DNA of 52,536 bases from Kiritimatiellia bacterium (GCA_028686345.1 JAQUCE010000026.1:1-52536); one strand, 5' to 3'; numbered from the stretch's first letter, positions 19,538 through 28,440 are shown. The notes: a model not told the origin generated them from the letters alone. Numbers and translations are program-made.

Positions 19538-20224
19538 TTACAGATGCAGCAGACGCAGCACATCATCCACCAGCCCGGCATCAAAACTTTCAATCTGACG
19601 ATTGTGTCCGCTAATGTCCTGATAGGCAACAATTGGATTGTCTTTGACAATCGGACTGACACCAGAGGTCAAGGAGCCCTTAACCGACAATCCGCTGCCG
19701 CAAACACTCACGCACAAACGCTCATGCAGGCTGTTTTTACGGGCAAAGCGGCGCCACCCCTCCCAGCTGGTAAAACCAAAGCTGGAGGTCAAATCATCCG
19801 AGACTGCAAACAGATTTTCCGGCATATCAGGAAAGACGGCTTTAACAGCCTCGCTATCAGCCACCGAAAAAAGCACCACGCGAATATCTTTCGCCGCAGC
19901 AGCTTTAATGAAATCTTTAAAACCCGCCGGTACTTTAGCAAGGTTCGCGGTGATTCTTGCGGCAAACTCCGCATTGCAGAGCGAAACCTTGTCAGTCGCG
20001 TCAATCGTGGGTAGCTTCTGAGCTCTGCACAGGGCGCTCAAACCAGCGACAAACGAGCGGCCAAACATGTAGCGCGCCATGAGCACATCATCGATCTTCA
20101 AGCCGCCTTTGGTAAGCTTTTCCTTACAGACATCAAGCATAATTTGATGCCCGGGCATAACAGCAAAATCAAATTCAACCAGCAAACCACGCTGCAATCT
20201 GGCATCTTTTTTCTTATCACTCAT
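19538..20224 (-). CDS. HAD-like protein without a full catalytic motif
   Basis: The protein has 228 residues and is preceded by GAGGAG. The fold pattern resembles a HAD phosphatase: an N-terminal strand LLVEFDFAVM where motif I would be, a helical cap, a central strand IRVVLFSVADSEAV in the motif II position, and a final region NPIVAYQDISGHNRQI. The nucleophile motif DxDx(T/V) is degenerate (EFDFAV), so activity is doubtful. It is the first gene of a two-gene unit with the zinc-ribbon protein and has its own promoter. Assignment to the HAD superfamily is by pattern only. Confidence 0.6.
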   Translation of the reverse strand: MSDKKKDARLQRGLLVEFDFAVMPGHQIMLDVCKEKLTKGGLKIDDVLMARYMFGRSFVAGLSALCRAQKLPTIDATDKVSLCNAEFAARITANLAKVPAGFKDFIKAAAAKDIRVVLFSVADSEAVKAVFPDMPENLFAVSDDLTSSFGFTSWEGWRRFARKNSLHERLCVSVCGSGLSVKGSLTSGVSPIVKDNPIVAYQDISGHNRQIESFDAGLVDDVLRLLHL

Positions 20225-20269
20225 CTAAATTACTCCTCATGTTCTAATGACTCTTAAAATGTCGTGCAT

Positions 20270-20298
20270 ACTTTACAATTACACGGGGTGTTGGTCAA
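20270..20298 (-). promoter_or_regulatory. Promoter of the HAD-like/zinc-ribbon unit
   Basis: On the minus strand TTGACC (20293-20298) and TAAAGT (20270-20275) are 17 bp apart, about 45 bp upstream of the start at 20224. Confidence 0.55.
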
Positions 20299-20396
20299 GC
20301 ACAGAGTTTGTGCGCGGACTTAGGCCCTTACCGAAAGGGCAAGCCAAACATGTTGGTACTTAAAAACATGTTGTCGTTGGACCCATCCTTGTCCCA

Positions 20397-20594
20397 ATCC
20401 TAATCTCAATCCTTATCTCTTTCGACCAGCCACAGGCAGCCGTTGTTTGATTAGGATTGTGATTAAGATTGAGATTAGGAACACTAAACGCCTGCAACCT
20501 AAACCAGCGGAGCCGGAACCAAACTGAGCCTATGTGATATGCGAAATTATTTCTCTCTCATTGAACAATTGTGTGATATGCCCCGCTGGTTTAG
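20397..20594. repeat. Two inverted repeats in a gene-free region
   Basis: The first pair is CCTAATCTCAATCCTTATC near 20399-20417 with GATTAAGATTGAGATTAGG near 20461-20479 (one mismatch). The second is a perfect 12-bp pair, CTAAACCAGCGG at 20499-20510 and CCGCTGGTTTAG at 20583-20594, enclosing 72 bp that holds TGTGATATGC twice. No gene is credible between 20225 and 21492. The remainder is R1 and the promoter of the CBM48 gene. Confidence 0.6.
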
Positions 20595-20885
20595 TCAACA
20601 ACGCTATGCGTTGCATAGAAAAAACGGAAGTTCTTTCTTTCGCAAACATGATAGGATTTAAGAAAAGAGGTACTAAACCCCTACAGTGCTATTCCGCGGG
20701 GAGGAATCATATAATTCGGCGTAGTTGCTATTCTCTCAACTCCTGTCGCAAAAAATGAGAAGTTCAGACAACCATCGTTATAAGTTGTTGAGTAAAACAT
20801 TTAAAACAGTGTTTTAAACAACCACCACTGTTAGCTTTTTGGAGTCAAAGTGCACGGTTTTATGTTTTATTCACTCCAGTATAAA

Positions 20886-21194
20886 TGAAGTACCTCAAGC
20901 TTCCAGCTTGAATGAAAATGTTTTCTGCAAACAAGATGCTTGCACTACTCTATTATCACTTTTAGGGTCACGTCTCAATAACCCGCTTTGGAGCAGCCTT
21001 CCTCCTTCGCCAAGGCTACGGCGGACAAAGAAAGGCTGAACAACAAACCTTACATTGCAGCCGTTTGTTGTTCACGCTTTCCTGTCACGGCGTAAAAGCG
21101 AAGCTCGACTTGTCCGGGCATAGCTATTGCGAAGCCTGAAGTCGGAAGCGTGCTCTTTGTTCTCTGACCAGTTATTAAAAAGTTACCTCTGTTT
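20886..21194. repeat. R1 dispersed palindromic element, filled form (second copy)
   Basis: This copy starts with CAAGCT-TCC-AGCTTG and GCAAACA-AGA-TGCTTGC hairpins and follows the 9529-9814 copy closely throughout. It includes the same extra modules at the tips of both inner hairpins (20992-21041 and about 21071-21160). After it, to 21400, lies AT/GC-mixed sequence with a further word (GCCTGCCTGTGCGTAGCACG) that also occurs beside the metal ATPase gene. Confidence 0.75.
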
Positions 21195-21400
21195 CCCCAA
21201 ACGCGGGACGTTTGTTACTAAAGCTGCGGGCTTCTAACCACCAAATTTCAGTGAGCACGACGACCTCCCGCACATCACACAACCTCTTTTGGTTGCCTGC
21301 CTGTGCGTAGCACGCGACAAGCCGCGACTAGCTGCGCCAGGTTACTTGTGGTTTCTTTTTTAATCAGCGACAGCGCGACAAAACAACCTAGACTTTACAC

Positions 21401-21430
21401 TTGACTTTTAGTGCTATACCGTAGCATAAT
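21401..21430 (+). promoter_or_regulatory. Promoter of the CBM48 protein gene
   Basis: TTGACT (21401-21406) and CATAAT (21425-21430) are 18 bp apart, about 60 bp before the start codon at 21493. Confidence 0.55.
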
Positions 21431-21492
21431 ACGCCCGTTTAGCAGAGTTTTCTAATAAAACTCAGAATGAAATAATAAAACCCGGAAAGAAT

Positions 21493-21918
21493 ATGAACAA
21501 AAACAAAACATCTGTGAAATCTGCGGCCGCAAAACCTAAAGCCGCCGCAAAAACTAAAGCCGCAGCCAAAGCACCAGCTACGGCCAAGACCGCGGTGAAA
21601 GCCGCGTCTCTTCAAAAGCCAGTTAAAAAAACAGCTAAAGCCGCGCAAAAAAAAGCCAATACCGTGACATTCACCTATCGCGCTGATAAAGGTTGCGAAG
21701 TGTTCCTAGCCGGAACCTTCAATAACTGGAACGGCACTGCTGAGCGTATGAAAGATGAGAGCGGCACTGGAGTTTACACAGCTGTGTTAGCTCTGGCTCC
21801 CGGCGCTTACGAATACAAATTCGTCATTGACGGCACCTGGTGCGCTGATCCTGAATGCGCTGACTGGGTTCAGAACAGCCATGGAACGCTCAACAGCGTC
21901 AAGCACGTCACTGAATAA
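21493..21918 (+). CDS. Glycogen-binding CBM48 protein with a histone H1-like Lys/Ala tail
   Basis: The protein has 141 residues. Residues 1-57 are almost only Lys, Ala, Pro and Thr in AAAK/KAAA-type repeats, like bacterial histone H1-like tails, and have no signal peptide. Residues 58-138 are a compact early-set/CBM48 domain as in AMPK beta subunits: CEVFLAGTFNNWNG, YEYKFVIDGTW and a terminal NSHGTLNSV, the expected glucan-binding tryptophans and asparagines. It could link a polyanion such as DNA to glycogen, or simply be a basic glycogen-binding protein. The gene has its own promoter and is followed 31 bp later by pdxA on the same strand. The fusion is seen directly; its function is inference. 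Confidence 0.85.
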   Translation: MNKNKTSVKSAAAKPKAAAKTKAAAKAPATAKTAVKAASLQKPVKKTAKAAQKKANTVTFTYRADKGCEVFLAGTFNNWNGTAERMKDESGTGVYTAVLALAPGAYEYKFVIDGTWCADPECADWVQNSHGTLNSVKHVTE

Positions 21919-21949
21919 ACCCCAACCCTTTAAACCTGTAAACAAGCTC

Positions 21950-22966
21950 ATGTCCAGAGGAAAACCGCGCATTGCTCTCACGCTAGGCGACTGCGCCGGC
22001 ATTGGGCCTGAGCTTGTTTTGCATGCCCTTAACTCAACTGACATCCGCGCAACGGCTGAGCTGGTAGTCTACGGCAGCAAGGTTGTGCTGCAGCGCGTGT
22101 CAGCTGAGAGCAAGATACCTGCGCCCGCGGATCTGCGAGTTTGTGACAGCCTGCTGGATGAAGATCCGGGGCTGCCAGGTCCAAGGCTTGTCAACATGGA
22201 GTTGGCAGAGCCGCATAAAATCCAGCCCGGGGTTGTGCAGGCCGCCTGCGGTCAAGCGTCCGCGGATTGGATCAGTGCTGCCGTGGCTGACGCGCTTGGG
22301 GGGCGCGTGAACGCGCTGGTCACCGCTCCCATCAACAAAGAGGCGTTGCACCAAGCAGGCGTTCTGTTTCCAGGTCACACGGAAATGCTGGCCGCGCTGT
22401 GCAATGCGCCCCAACCCTGCATGGCTTTTTTCACCCCTGGTCTGATTATTGCACTGGCAACAATTCACATGGCGCTGGCCACTGTGCCGGCGGCACTCAA
22501 TGCGGCGTTGCTGCTGCGCATCGCCAAATTGCTGCATCAAGCCTGCCTGCAGCAGGGCATTGCCGAACCGCGGCTGGGTATGCTCGCGTTAAACCCGCAC
22601 GCCGGCGAAAACGGTCTGTTCGGCGATGAGGAGCAACGCATTTTGCAACCGGCCATAGCGTTGATCCGACGCGCGGGCATCACAATCTCAGAGCCGCTGG
22701 TTCCGGACACGGCCTTTACCTGGCTCTACCCCCCCCGCAGAGAGCCCCCCTACCACGCCTACATTGCCATGTATCACGACCAGGCCTTGATCCCGTTTAA
22801 GATGGTGGCTTTTGATCAAGGGGTGAATGTGACGCTCGGGCTGCCGATCATCCGCACATCGCCGGATCACGGCACAGCCTTTGATCTGGCATGGCAGGGC
22901 CAGGCATCCCCAGCCAGTTTCTTTGAAGCCATCCGCCTGGCAGCATCACTTTGCGTTATGAATTAG
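21950..22966 (+). CDS. pdxA: 4-hydroxythreonine-4-phosphate dehydrogenase
   Basis: The protein has 338 residues from the ATG at 21950. A longer frame reaches back into the CBM48 gene but only the later start fits the family. Motifs: TLGDCAGIGPELVLHAL near the N-terminus, TAPINKEAL, the metal histidine region FPGHTEML, ALNPHAGENGLFGDEE, AMYHDQALIPFKM and GLPIIRTSPDHGTAFDLA. It oxidises 4-phosphohydroxy-threonine in the deoxyxylulose-5-phosphate-independent part of pyridoxal phosphate synthesis. The related PdxA2 (4-phospho-threonate) enzymes share these motifs, so the substrate is likely but not proven. No other pdx gene is nearby. Confidence 0.92.
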   Translation: MSRGKPRIALTLGDCAGIGPELVLHALNSTDIRATAELVVYGSKVVLQRVSAESKIPAPADLRVCDSLLDEDPGLPGPRLVNMELAEPHKIQPGVVQAACGQASADWISAAVADALGGRVNALVTAPINKEALHQAGVLFPGHTEMLAALCNAPQPCMAFFTPGLIIALATIHMALATVPAALNAALLLRIAKLLHQACLQQGIAEPRLGMLALNPHAGENGLFGDEEQRILQPAIALIRRAGITISEPLVPDTAFTWLYPPRREPPYHAYIAMYHDQALIPFKMVAFDQGVNVTLGLPIIRTSPDHGTAFDLAWQGQASPASFFEAIRLAASLCVMN

Positions 22967-23054
22967 TTTCGGCTTGCATTGTTTGCAAAAGACAAGTCAA
23001 AACGCCGACCTGGCGGCCGAGAACAGCAAATATGTGATGCAGCGGCCAGCCGAA

Positions 23055-23399
23055 TTATTTTTCCCACAACTTTTCGATGGCGTAATAGGCGCGTGCCTCA
23101 GGTGAGAACACATGCAGCACCACGTCCAGAAAATCAATAACCACCCACCCGCTGTCCGATTCCCCTGAACTTCGATAGGTTTGGACATCACAACTCTTCA
23201 TGTGCCGGCCCGCTTCTGACAGCAGGGCTTTCAAGTGGGGTGCCGAGTTACCGGAAGCCACCACATAAAAATCGGTGATATTTGAACCCTCCCGCACATC
23301 GAACACACGTATGTCCAAAGCCTGCTTCTCTTCTAAAGCTTTCACTACTTCATCTGCTATCTGCTGTGAGTTTATAACCGCACCCTCTCTTTCTAACAT
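23055..23399 (-). CDS. rsfS: Ribosomal silencing factor RsfS (Iojap/YbeB)
   Basis: The protein has 114 residues, normal for the family. It carries the signature DIRVFDVREGSNITDFYVV, followed by SGNSAPHLKAL and SGWVVIDFLDVVLHVFSPEAR. RsfS binds ribosomal protein uL14 and blocks subunit joining in starvation. It lies 14 bp after nadD on the same strand, the arrangement found in very many bacteria. It converges on pdxA across an 88-bp gap in which I see no clear terminator. Confidence 0.95.
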   Translation of the reverse strand: MLEREGAVINSQQIADEVVKALEEKQALDIRVFDVREGSNITDFYVVASGNSAPHLKALLSEAGRHMKSCDVQTYRSSGESDSGWVVIDFLDVVLHVFSPEARAYYAIEKLWEK

Positions 23400-23413
23400 T
23401 GTTCTGCTTCAAC

Positions 23414-24034
23414 TTATGCTCTCTGATAAAGCCCTTGCCTGGCTATATACTCCTCAACCGCCTTTGGAACCAGCCCCTGGAGAGAAGTTCCTTCAGCAAC
23501 CTTTTCCCTGATCTCCGAGGAGGAAATGTCCATCAGCCTGCCGCGAATGGCTCTGCGCAACAGCCGCCGGCTCACTTCAGGCGGAAAATCAAGGCTCTGC
23601 TCCAGCTGTTGCCTGTCAATCCCAGGTCGCTCTACAGTAACAAAATTACATAAGTTTAATAAAGCCTCAATTTTATGCCATTTTGAAAGAGTAAGCAAGC
23701 TATCACTGCCAATAATGAAAAAAAGATCTGCTTCAGGGAACATGTTTTTGATTTCCAGTACTGTTTCGTAGCTGTAGGAGACCCCCCCCCTGCTCAGCTC
23801 AATTTCCGAAAGCTCAAAGTTGCTGTGACCCTCAAGGCTAAGTTGAATCATCGCCAGCCGATGCTCATCACTCACATACTTCTCTGCCGCGGCCCCTGTT
23901 TTAAAGGGTGAGATCTTGCAGGGAATGAAGAGCACCCGCTGCAACTTAAATTTGCAGGCCGCTGTCTCCGCAATATTTAAATGACCGCAGTGAATGGGGT
24001 TGAAGCTGCCGCCCAAAATTCCTATGTTTTTCAT
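23414..24034 (-). CDS. nadD: Nicotinate-nucleotide adenylyltransferase
   Basis: The protein has 206 residues from the ATG at 24034; a GTG three codons earlier is possible. The nucleotidyltransferase motif GILGGSFNPIHCGHL is at residues 4-18, with the HxGH-like HCGH, and the C-terminal ISSSEIREKVAEG is the ISSTxIR motif. It makes deamido-NAD from nicotinate mononucleotide and ATP. It is followed by rsfS, probably in one operon. Confidence 0.95.
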   Translation of the reverse strand: MKNIGILGGSFNPIHCGHLNIAETAACKFKLQRVLFIPCKISPFKTGAAAEKYVSDEHRLAMIQLSLEGHSNFELSEIELSRGGVSYSYETVLEIKNMFPEADLFFIIGSDSLLTLSKWHKIEALLNLCNFVTVERPGIDRQQLEQSLDFPPEVSRRLLRRAIRGRLMDISSSEIREKVAEGTSLQGLVPKAVEEYIARQGLYQRA

Positions 24035-24067
24035 ATTTACCACCAGCCACAGGCTATAGTCTACTCG

Positions 24068-25096
24068 CTACAGGCCTCTCAGCTCATCTCTTACTCGCAC
24101 TCCGCTCTCCGTGCAAAAAAAGGAGGCTTTGTCAAAATCAATTTTCAAACCAACAATTTCGCCACTCTTATATCTCAGCGTGGGCGGAACGCGGGCGATA
24201 ACTTTATGGCCCGTGAGGTTTAGATGCAGGTAGGTTTCACTCCCCATTGGTTCGACAACATCCACCACACAGCTGAGAATCTCCTCTGATGGCACAAAAT
24301 CAGTTAAGATGGAAACCGATTCAGGGCGAAATCCAAGCACTCCCCCTCTGCCGCCCTCCCCTCGGGAGAGCAGGTTCATCGGCGGTGTCCCTATGAAACC
24401 CGCCACAAAGGTGTTGGCTGGCGAGTTATAAAGTCGCAGCGGATCAGCGACCTGCTGAATATGCCCCTGATCCATCACCACAATACGGTCGCCCAGGGTC
24501 ATTGCCTCGGTTTGATCATGCGTGACATAGATCATTGTGGCATCTAACTGATGGTGCAGCCGGTTGATCTCACTGCGCATCTCCACCCGCATTTTGGCAT
24601 CCAGGTTTGAAAGTGGCTCATCAAAGAGAAAGACCTTGGGCTTCCTGACCAGTGCGCGCCCCAAAGCAACACGCTGGCGCTGTCCGCCCGAAAGCTGCTT
24701 GGGCAGGCGTTTCAAGAGATCGCCTAATCCAAGAAATTGAGCCGCCTCATCCACGCGCGCGGCGATCTCTTTTTTGGGTGTTTTTCGCAGCTTTAATCCG
24801 AATGCAAGGTTCTCATACACACTCATGTGCGGATAAAGCGCGTAATTTTGAAACACCATTGAGATGTCGCGGTCTTTTGGGGGCAGGTTGTTGACGCAGC
24901 GCCCATCAATATAGATCTCTCCGGAGGTGATCTCCTCTAAGCCAGCTATCATTCGCAGTGTCGTGGATTTGCCGCACCCTGAGGGTCCCACAAACACAAT
25001 AAACTCACGATCATTGATCGTGAGATTGAAATCAATAACCGCGTGCGCGCCGCCGGGATATTGCTTATTGATGTTTGTTAGTCGTACAGTGGCCAT
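24068..25096 (-). CDS. Sugar ABC transporter ATPase, MalK/UgpC/MsmX type
   Basis: The protein has 342 residues. Walker A GPSGCGKST is at about 38-46, followed by the Q-loop QNYALYPHMSV, the signature LSGGQRQRVALGRAL, Walker B VFLFDEPLSNLDAKMR and the switch histidine YVTHDQTEAM. The C-terminal 110 residues form the MOP/TOBE-like regulatory domain typical of carbohydrate importers (GFRPESV). It lacks permease and binding-protein genes nearby, so it is probably a shared ATPase that powers several sugar transporters encoded elsewhere. Confidence 0.93.
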   Translation of the reverse strand: MATVRLTNINKQYPGGAHAVIDFNLTINDREFIVFVGPSGCGKSTTLRMIAGLEEITSGEIYIDGRCVNNLPPKDRDISMVFQNYALYPHMSVYENLAFGLKLRKTPKKEIAARVDEAAQFLGLGDLLKRLPKQLSGGQRQRVALGRALVRKPKVFLFDEPLSNLDAKMRVEMRSEINRLHHQLDATMIYVTHDQTEAMTLGDRIVVMDQGHIQQVADPLRLYNSPANTFVAGFIGTPPMNLLSRGEGGRGGVLGFRPESVSILTDFVPSEEILSCVVDVVEPMGSETYLHLNLTGHKVIARVPPTLRYKSGEIVGLKIDFDKASFFCTESGVRVRDELRGL

Positions 25097-25174
25097 GGTT
25101 TAGCTTCTATCTTTCCAATACTCTATAGCCATTTACGCGTGAGTTGGCTCGGGCGGTATGTTAAAAGTCGGGAC

Positions 25175-25366
25175 CTATTTAGTTTCGCGATCCATGCTGT
25201 TTTGAAGGTCGATCATAGACTGCTGCCCTACAATGATTAAACCACCTTGAGGGCGGTTAAGATCCACAACCAGCGTCATGAGCACTGCAAAAGCCAGGAT
25301 CAAAGGGATAACTGCAATCAGCCTTCGTTTTCCCAAACGCGCTGCTTTAGTCGTAGTAGGATGCAT
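25175..25366 (-). CDS. Small single-span membrane protein
   Basis: The protein has 63 residues from an ATG at 25366, with GAGGAAG directly before it. It has a basic head (KAARLGKRR), one hydrophobic helix of about 20 residues (LIAVIPLILAFAVLMTLVV), then a short polar tail. It overlaps the last 20 bp of hslO, so it may be translationally coupled. I do not recognise it. A single-span protein of this size could be a small regulatory or anchor peptide. Confidence 0.45.
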   Translation of the reverse strand: MHPTTTKAARLGKRRLIAVIPLILAFAVLMTLVVDLNRPQGGLIIVGQQSMIDLQNSMDRETK

Positions 25367-26273
25367 CTTCCTCAAAGTCAATGTCATGTCCCCGCTTCTC
25401 AAGCACATTCCAGAGAGTCGATTTTCCAATCCGGTAACCAGTGCCGCACATGTGGCAGATGATTTGATTTTCCTGCGCGTTTTTGAGCATATCCTCTAGA
25501 TCTTCATCAGGCAGATCGCTCACCATGGCTTCAACACGGTCGGTCGAACAACGGCATTTAAACTGCAACTGCTGCGGCTCATTTAACTTATACCCCTCAA
25601 TTTTCAGGAGGGCGCATAACTCTGTCAAATCTTGCGCACTGGTCAGCGCCTGCAGCACGGAGCTGTCGGCGAATTTATCGGAAAGTTTCTTAAAGGCCTG
25701 CGCATTGCCGTCAGGCATCAACTCTGCCATGAAAGCCTTGGCATACGTGACACCCGCAACGGTTGATTCAGCGGCGATTTCAACCTCCGCGGTGCGCTGC
25801 AATGATCTATTCAGGTATTCATGCAATCCTTTTTTGACCGAGGCTGGTTGAACATCCAGCATCGCACTGGAAATCGTCTTGCCCGGGATGGAGCGAATCA
25901 CGGACATCTGCGCCAGTTCACCGAGCGCATCCTCGTCCGCAATCTCCTCACGCACATCCAGTGTGTTCAGAACCTTATTGTGCGTGTAACCGCGCAGGCT
26001 GCCGCCAAAGGCGTTTTCCACTAAGACCCCGGCCACAGGCCCCGAGACCCGCAGCCTCAAGCTAACCGTCTCATCTTTCTGGCTGACCTCCGCACCGAGC
26101 AAAGCAACTGCGGCAAGGGCCTTTGATTGCACAAGCCCGGCGGTCGCTCCGCACAGGTGACTGCGTTCAAGCGCAGCGGCGGAGTTGGTAACATTCACAT
26201 ACGTTAAAGCTAACTTCGCGGAAGTCAGCGCTGTCTGTCTATTATCAAAGTTTTCTTGTTCCATGGGGGTCAT
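25347..26273 (-). CDS. hslO: Redox-regulated chaperone Hsp33
   Basis: The protein has 308 residues. The N-terminal domain keeps the family pattern (SGPVAGVLVENAFGGSLRGY), and the C-terminal redox switch has the cysteines KCRCS and ICHMCG in the CxC...CxxC order. In reducing conditions they bind zinc. Oxidation unfolds the switch and activates holdase function. The first ATG lacks a good ribosome site and a second ATG three codons on is equally possible. Confidence 0.93.
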   Translation of the reverse strand: MTPMEQENFDNRQTALTSAKLALTYVNVTNSAAALERSHLCGATAGLVQSKALAAVALLGAEVSQKDETVSLRLRVSGPVAGVLVENAFGGSLRGYTHNKVLNTLDVREEIADEDALGELAQMSVIRSIPGKTISSAMLDVQPASVKKGLHEYLNRSLQRTAEVEIAAESTVAGVTYAKAFMAELMPDGNAQAFKKLSDKFADSSVLQALTSAQDLTELCALLKIEGYKLNEPQQLQFKCRCSTDRVEAMVSDLPDEDLEDMLKNAQENQIICHMCGTGYRIGKSTLWNVLEKRGHDIDFEEDASYYD

Positions 26274-26364
26274 TATACATGATCATGTTTAATTTGGTAA
26301 ACACACTTATACAAAAATTATCGACTGTTATCAATGGCTTTAATAGCAACTGAAAAACTTACGG

Positions 26365-28440
26365 CTAGCGGAGCAGCTCCATGATTTTCGCCAAGAACTG
26401 CGTGCGCAGTTCGTCGATTTCCCGGTGCTGCTGCTCCAATGCCCAGAGCGCAAATTTCCATTTTTTGCTAAAGCCATAGCGGACGTGCAGATGCGGATCA
26501 AACATATCGAACGCCTCTTTGTTCACCATGTAGTCCCAGTAAACCTCTTTTGTTTTACACTCAAAGCCAGTAAAAAAATGATCCGCGCACTTCGAGAGCG
26601 AGATGCTGCTTTCACACGCCTGCCAAAACCTGTACAGCACTGCGGTAAAGCTCGATAGATAAAAATCAAACGCAGCCCGCATGTTTTTTTCGGTCATTGC
26701 TGTGTCTGGCCATCCGAACGTCCCGCGCATCGAGCAGATCATAACGCTTTTGGGCATCTCTTTGCCGGTCGTCACATTGTAACCTTTGTCAAAGATCTCT
26801 TTACCCTCGCCAAAGCGACAGCTCTTGGTGGCGGAGAGATACTTTTTCATGATCAAGTTCTGCGCAGCGGCATTACCCAGCAAAGAGGCGATTGCGGCAG
26901 CCACATCACTGTCTATGCTCCGGTCACCGGTTATCAAACCGCCTGAGCTCAAACGCCGGGGCTTGATATACCCCAGCGGCTCTCCTGGACAGCGGTTACG
27001 CAGAAAATAATTCACTTTGCGCCCGCCTTTGTTGTCCAGACGCGTCAGCAACCGGTACTCCCCGAGGTTAATGCCCAGCGCCTTAAAGGCCTGCACTCGG
27101 GCCAAGACATAGTTGCCGTAGCCCGGTGTATGCCGCGCCAATCTCTTTTCGATCATGCTGGTCAGCAAAGGCCGGCGGTTTGTTTTGTATACAATCTCGC
27201 GGGTGCCAGCCGCGCCCGAGGCTGTGGAGGTGTTTTCGCGCAACTCGTAAACATTGGCATACTCGACCTGTTCATCATTGCTCAAAAGCTGTCCCAAATT
27301 CTCAATCAGCTCTTTTGTACGCTGATCAGCACCAACATGAAAGTCAGGCCGGTTGCCTCGGAAGGTCGCCCCTGGCAATGCCGTGCGTCTGGCGTCAAAG
27401 GCGGTGCTGACACTGGAGGAGTGGATCTGATAGATTGCGCCCGAAAGATGAAGATACATGGTCTCAATAAACTCATCCGAACTCTCATCAGCTAACTCCG
27501 GATGCTCCAGCAACTGCTTAAAGGTGTCTGCCACCTCATAGAGTTTGACTTTAATCTCTTTAGTTGCGCTTTTGTTTTGAAGCACCAGAGCCAACAAATC
27601 TTCAAGCTCAGGGATGATGAATCTTTCAGCAGCTCCAATTTTTAAACCGAACAGCTCGATTTCGTGATGCGCATTGATCTTCACTGTGCGCATGTTGGAC
27701 CTTCGTTGCCCTTGATAAACAAAAACCAGCTCCTTGAGCACCGCGACGAGCGCCGCATAATCCGAGTCAACCAGTTTAAGCAGTCGCTGAAATTCAGCGT
27801 AGGGGAGAAAGTGCACACCGTAGCTGCTGTGGTAATATTTGAGTTTGGAGTTGATTATAGCGCGGCTGAAATTGAGCGCGGTCAGCATCTCTTTGCTGTT
27901 CCACGCCAGGGGTTTCACACGCCACTCCTGTCCTTGCCGACGATAAATCTCCAATGTGGCGCTGTTTCTGTCAGAGAAAAAAACCTCATCCACGCGGAAG
28001 CCCAGGCTTTGCAGCCAGGCATCTGCCTCAACCACCTTAGCTGACTCAGCTTCACGCTGCGAGAGCGCGACTTTACCTTTAACAACATTGGCGTAGACAA
28101 AACAACGGGTGATCAGATTATGCCGGCTCTCGACATCGGCGGCCCCAATATTCCAGAAGGCGCCGGAGACTAAAGGCACCAGCGCGACACTGTGGTTGCC
28201 GGAGGTCAATGTGAAAATATAGCCGTGCGCCCCTACCGACAACTCTGATTTTTTTATGATCAGGATCGGAGCGTGGTTGATTGAACTACTCCAGAGACCT
28301 TTTTCAAAGATAAAGGTGTCACTGCCCAGGTCGTAGCCCCAGAAAAGACGCTCTTCCCCAAAAACGCGAAATGTCACCACCCCGGGTTTGCGCCTGGCTT
28401 CCTGGCGCACTCGCTTTATAAATTGTTTGACCGCGCTCAT
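26365..28440 (-). CDS. Large protein of unknown function
   Basis: The protein has 691 residues from the ATG at 28440; a TTG start 16 codons earlier has no better ribosome site. There is no signal peptide and no membrane span, so it is probably cytosolic. The first 300 residues are mixed alpha/beta with many aromatic residues (FGEERLFWGYDLGSD, SYGVHFLPYAEF). The middle is helical and charged. The last 230 carry the most distinctive run: RLDNKGGRKVNYFLRN, GEPLGYIKPRR, CRFGEGKEIFD and a final helical bundle beginning MTEKNMRAAFDFYL. GEGKEIFD and the preceding basic/asparagine positions look active-site-like, possibly kinase-like, but I cannot name a family. It lies 58 bp after the pfk gene on the same strand. 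Confidence 0.75.
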   Translation of the reverse strand: MSAVKQFIKRVRQEARRKPGVVTFRVFGEERLFWGYDLGSDTFIFEKGLWSSSINHAPILIIKKSELSVGAHGYIFTLTSGNHSVALVPLVSGAFWNIGAADVESRHNLITRCFVYANVVKGKVALSQREAESAKVVEADAWLQSLGFRVDEVFFSDRNSATLEIYRRQGQEWRVKPLAWNSKEMLTALNFSRAIINSKLKYYHSSYGVHFLPYAEFQRLLKLVDSDYAALVAVLKELVFVYQGQRRSNMRTVKINAHHEIELFGLKIGAAERFIIPELEDLLALVLQNKSATKEIKVKLYEVADTFKQLLEHPELADESSDEFIETMYLHLSGAIYQIHSSSVSTAFDARRTALPGATFRGNRPDFHVGADQRTKELIENLGQLLSNDEQVEYANVYELRENTSTASGAAGTREIVYKTNRRPLLTSMIEKRLARHTPGYGNYVLARVQAFKALGINLGEYRLLTRLDNKGGRKVNYFLRNRCPGEPLGYIKPRRLSSGGLITGDRSIDSDVAAAIASLLGNAAAQNLIMKKYLSATKSCRFGEGKEIFDKGYNVTTGKEMPKSVMICSMRGTFGWPDTAMTEKNMRAAFDFYLSSFTAVLYRFWQACESSISLSKCADHFFTGFECKTKEVYWDYMVNKEAFDMFDPHLHVRYGFSKKWKFALWALEQQHREIDELRTQFLAKIMELLR

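Noticed and set aside
20534-20758. 74-codon frame on the plus strand
   Set aside because: It crosses one arm of an inverted repeat, has no ribosome site, and is cysteine-rich without domain pattern.
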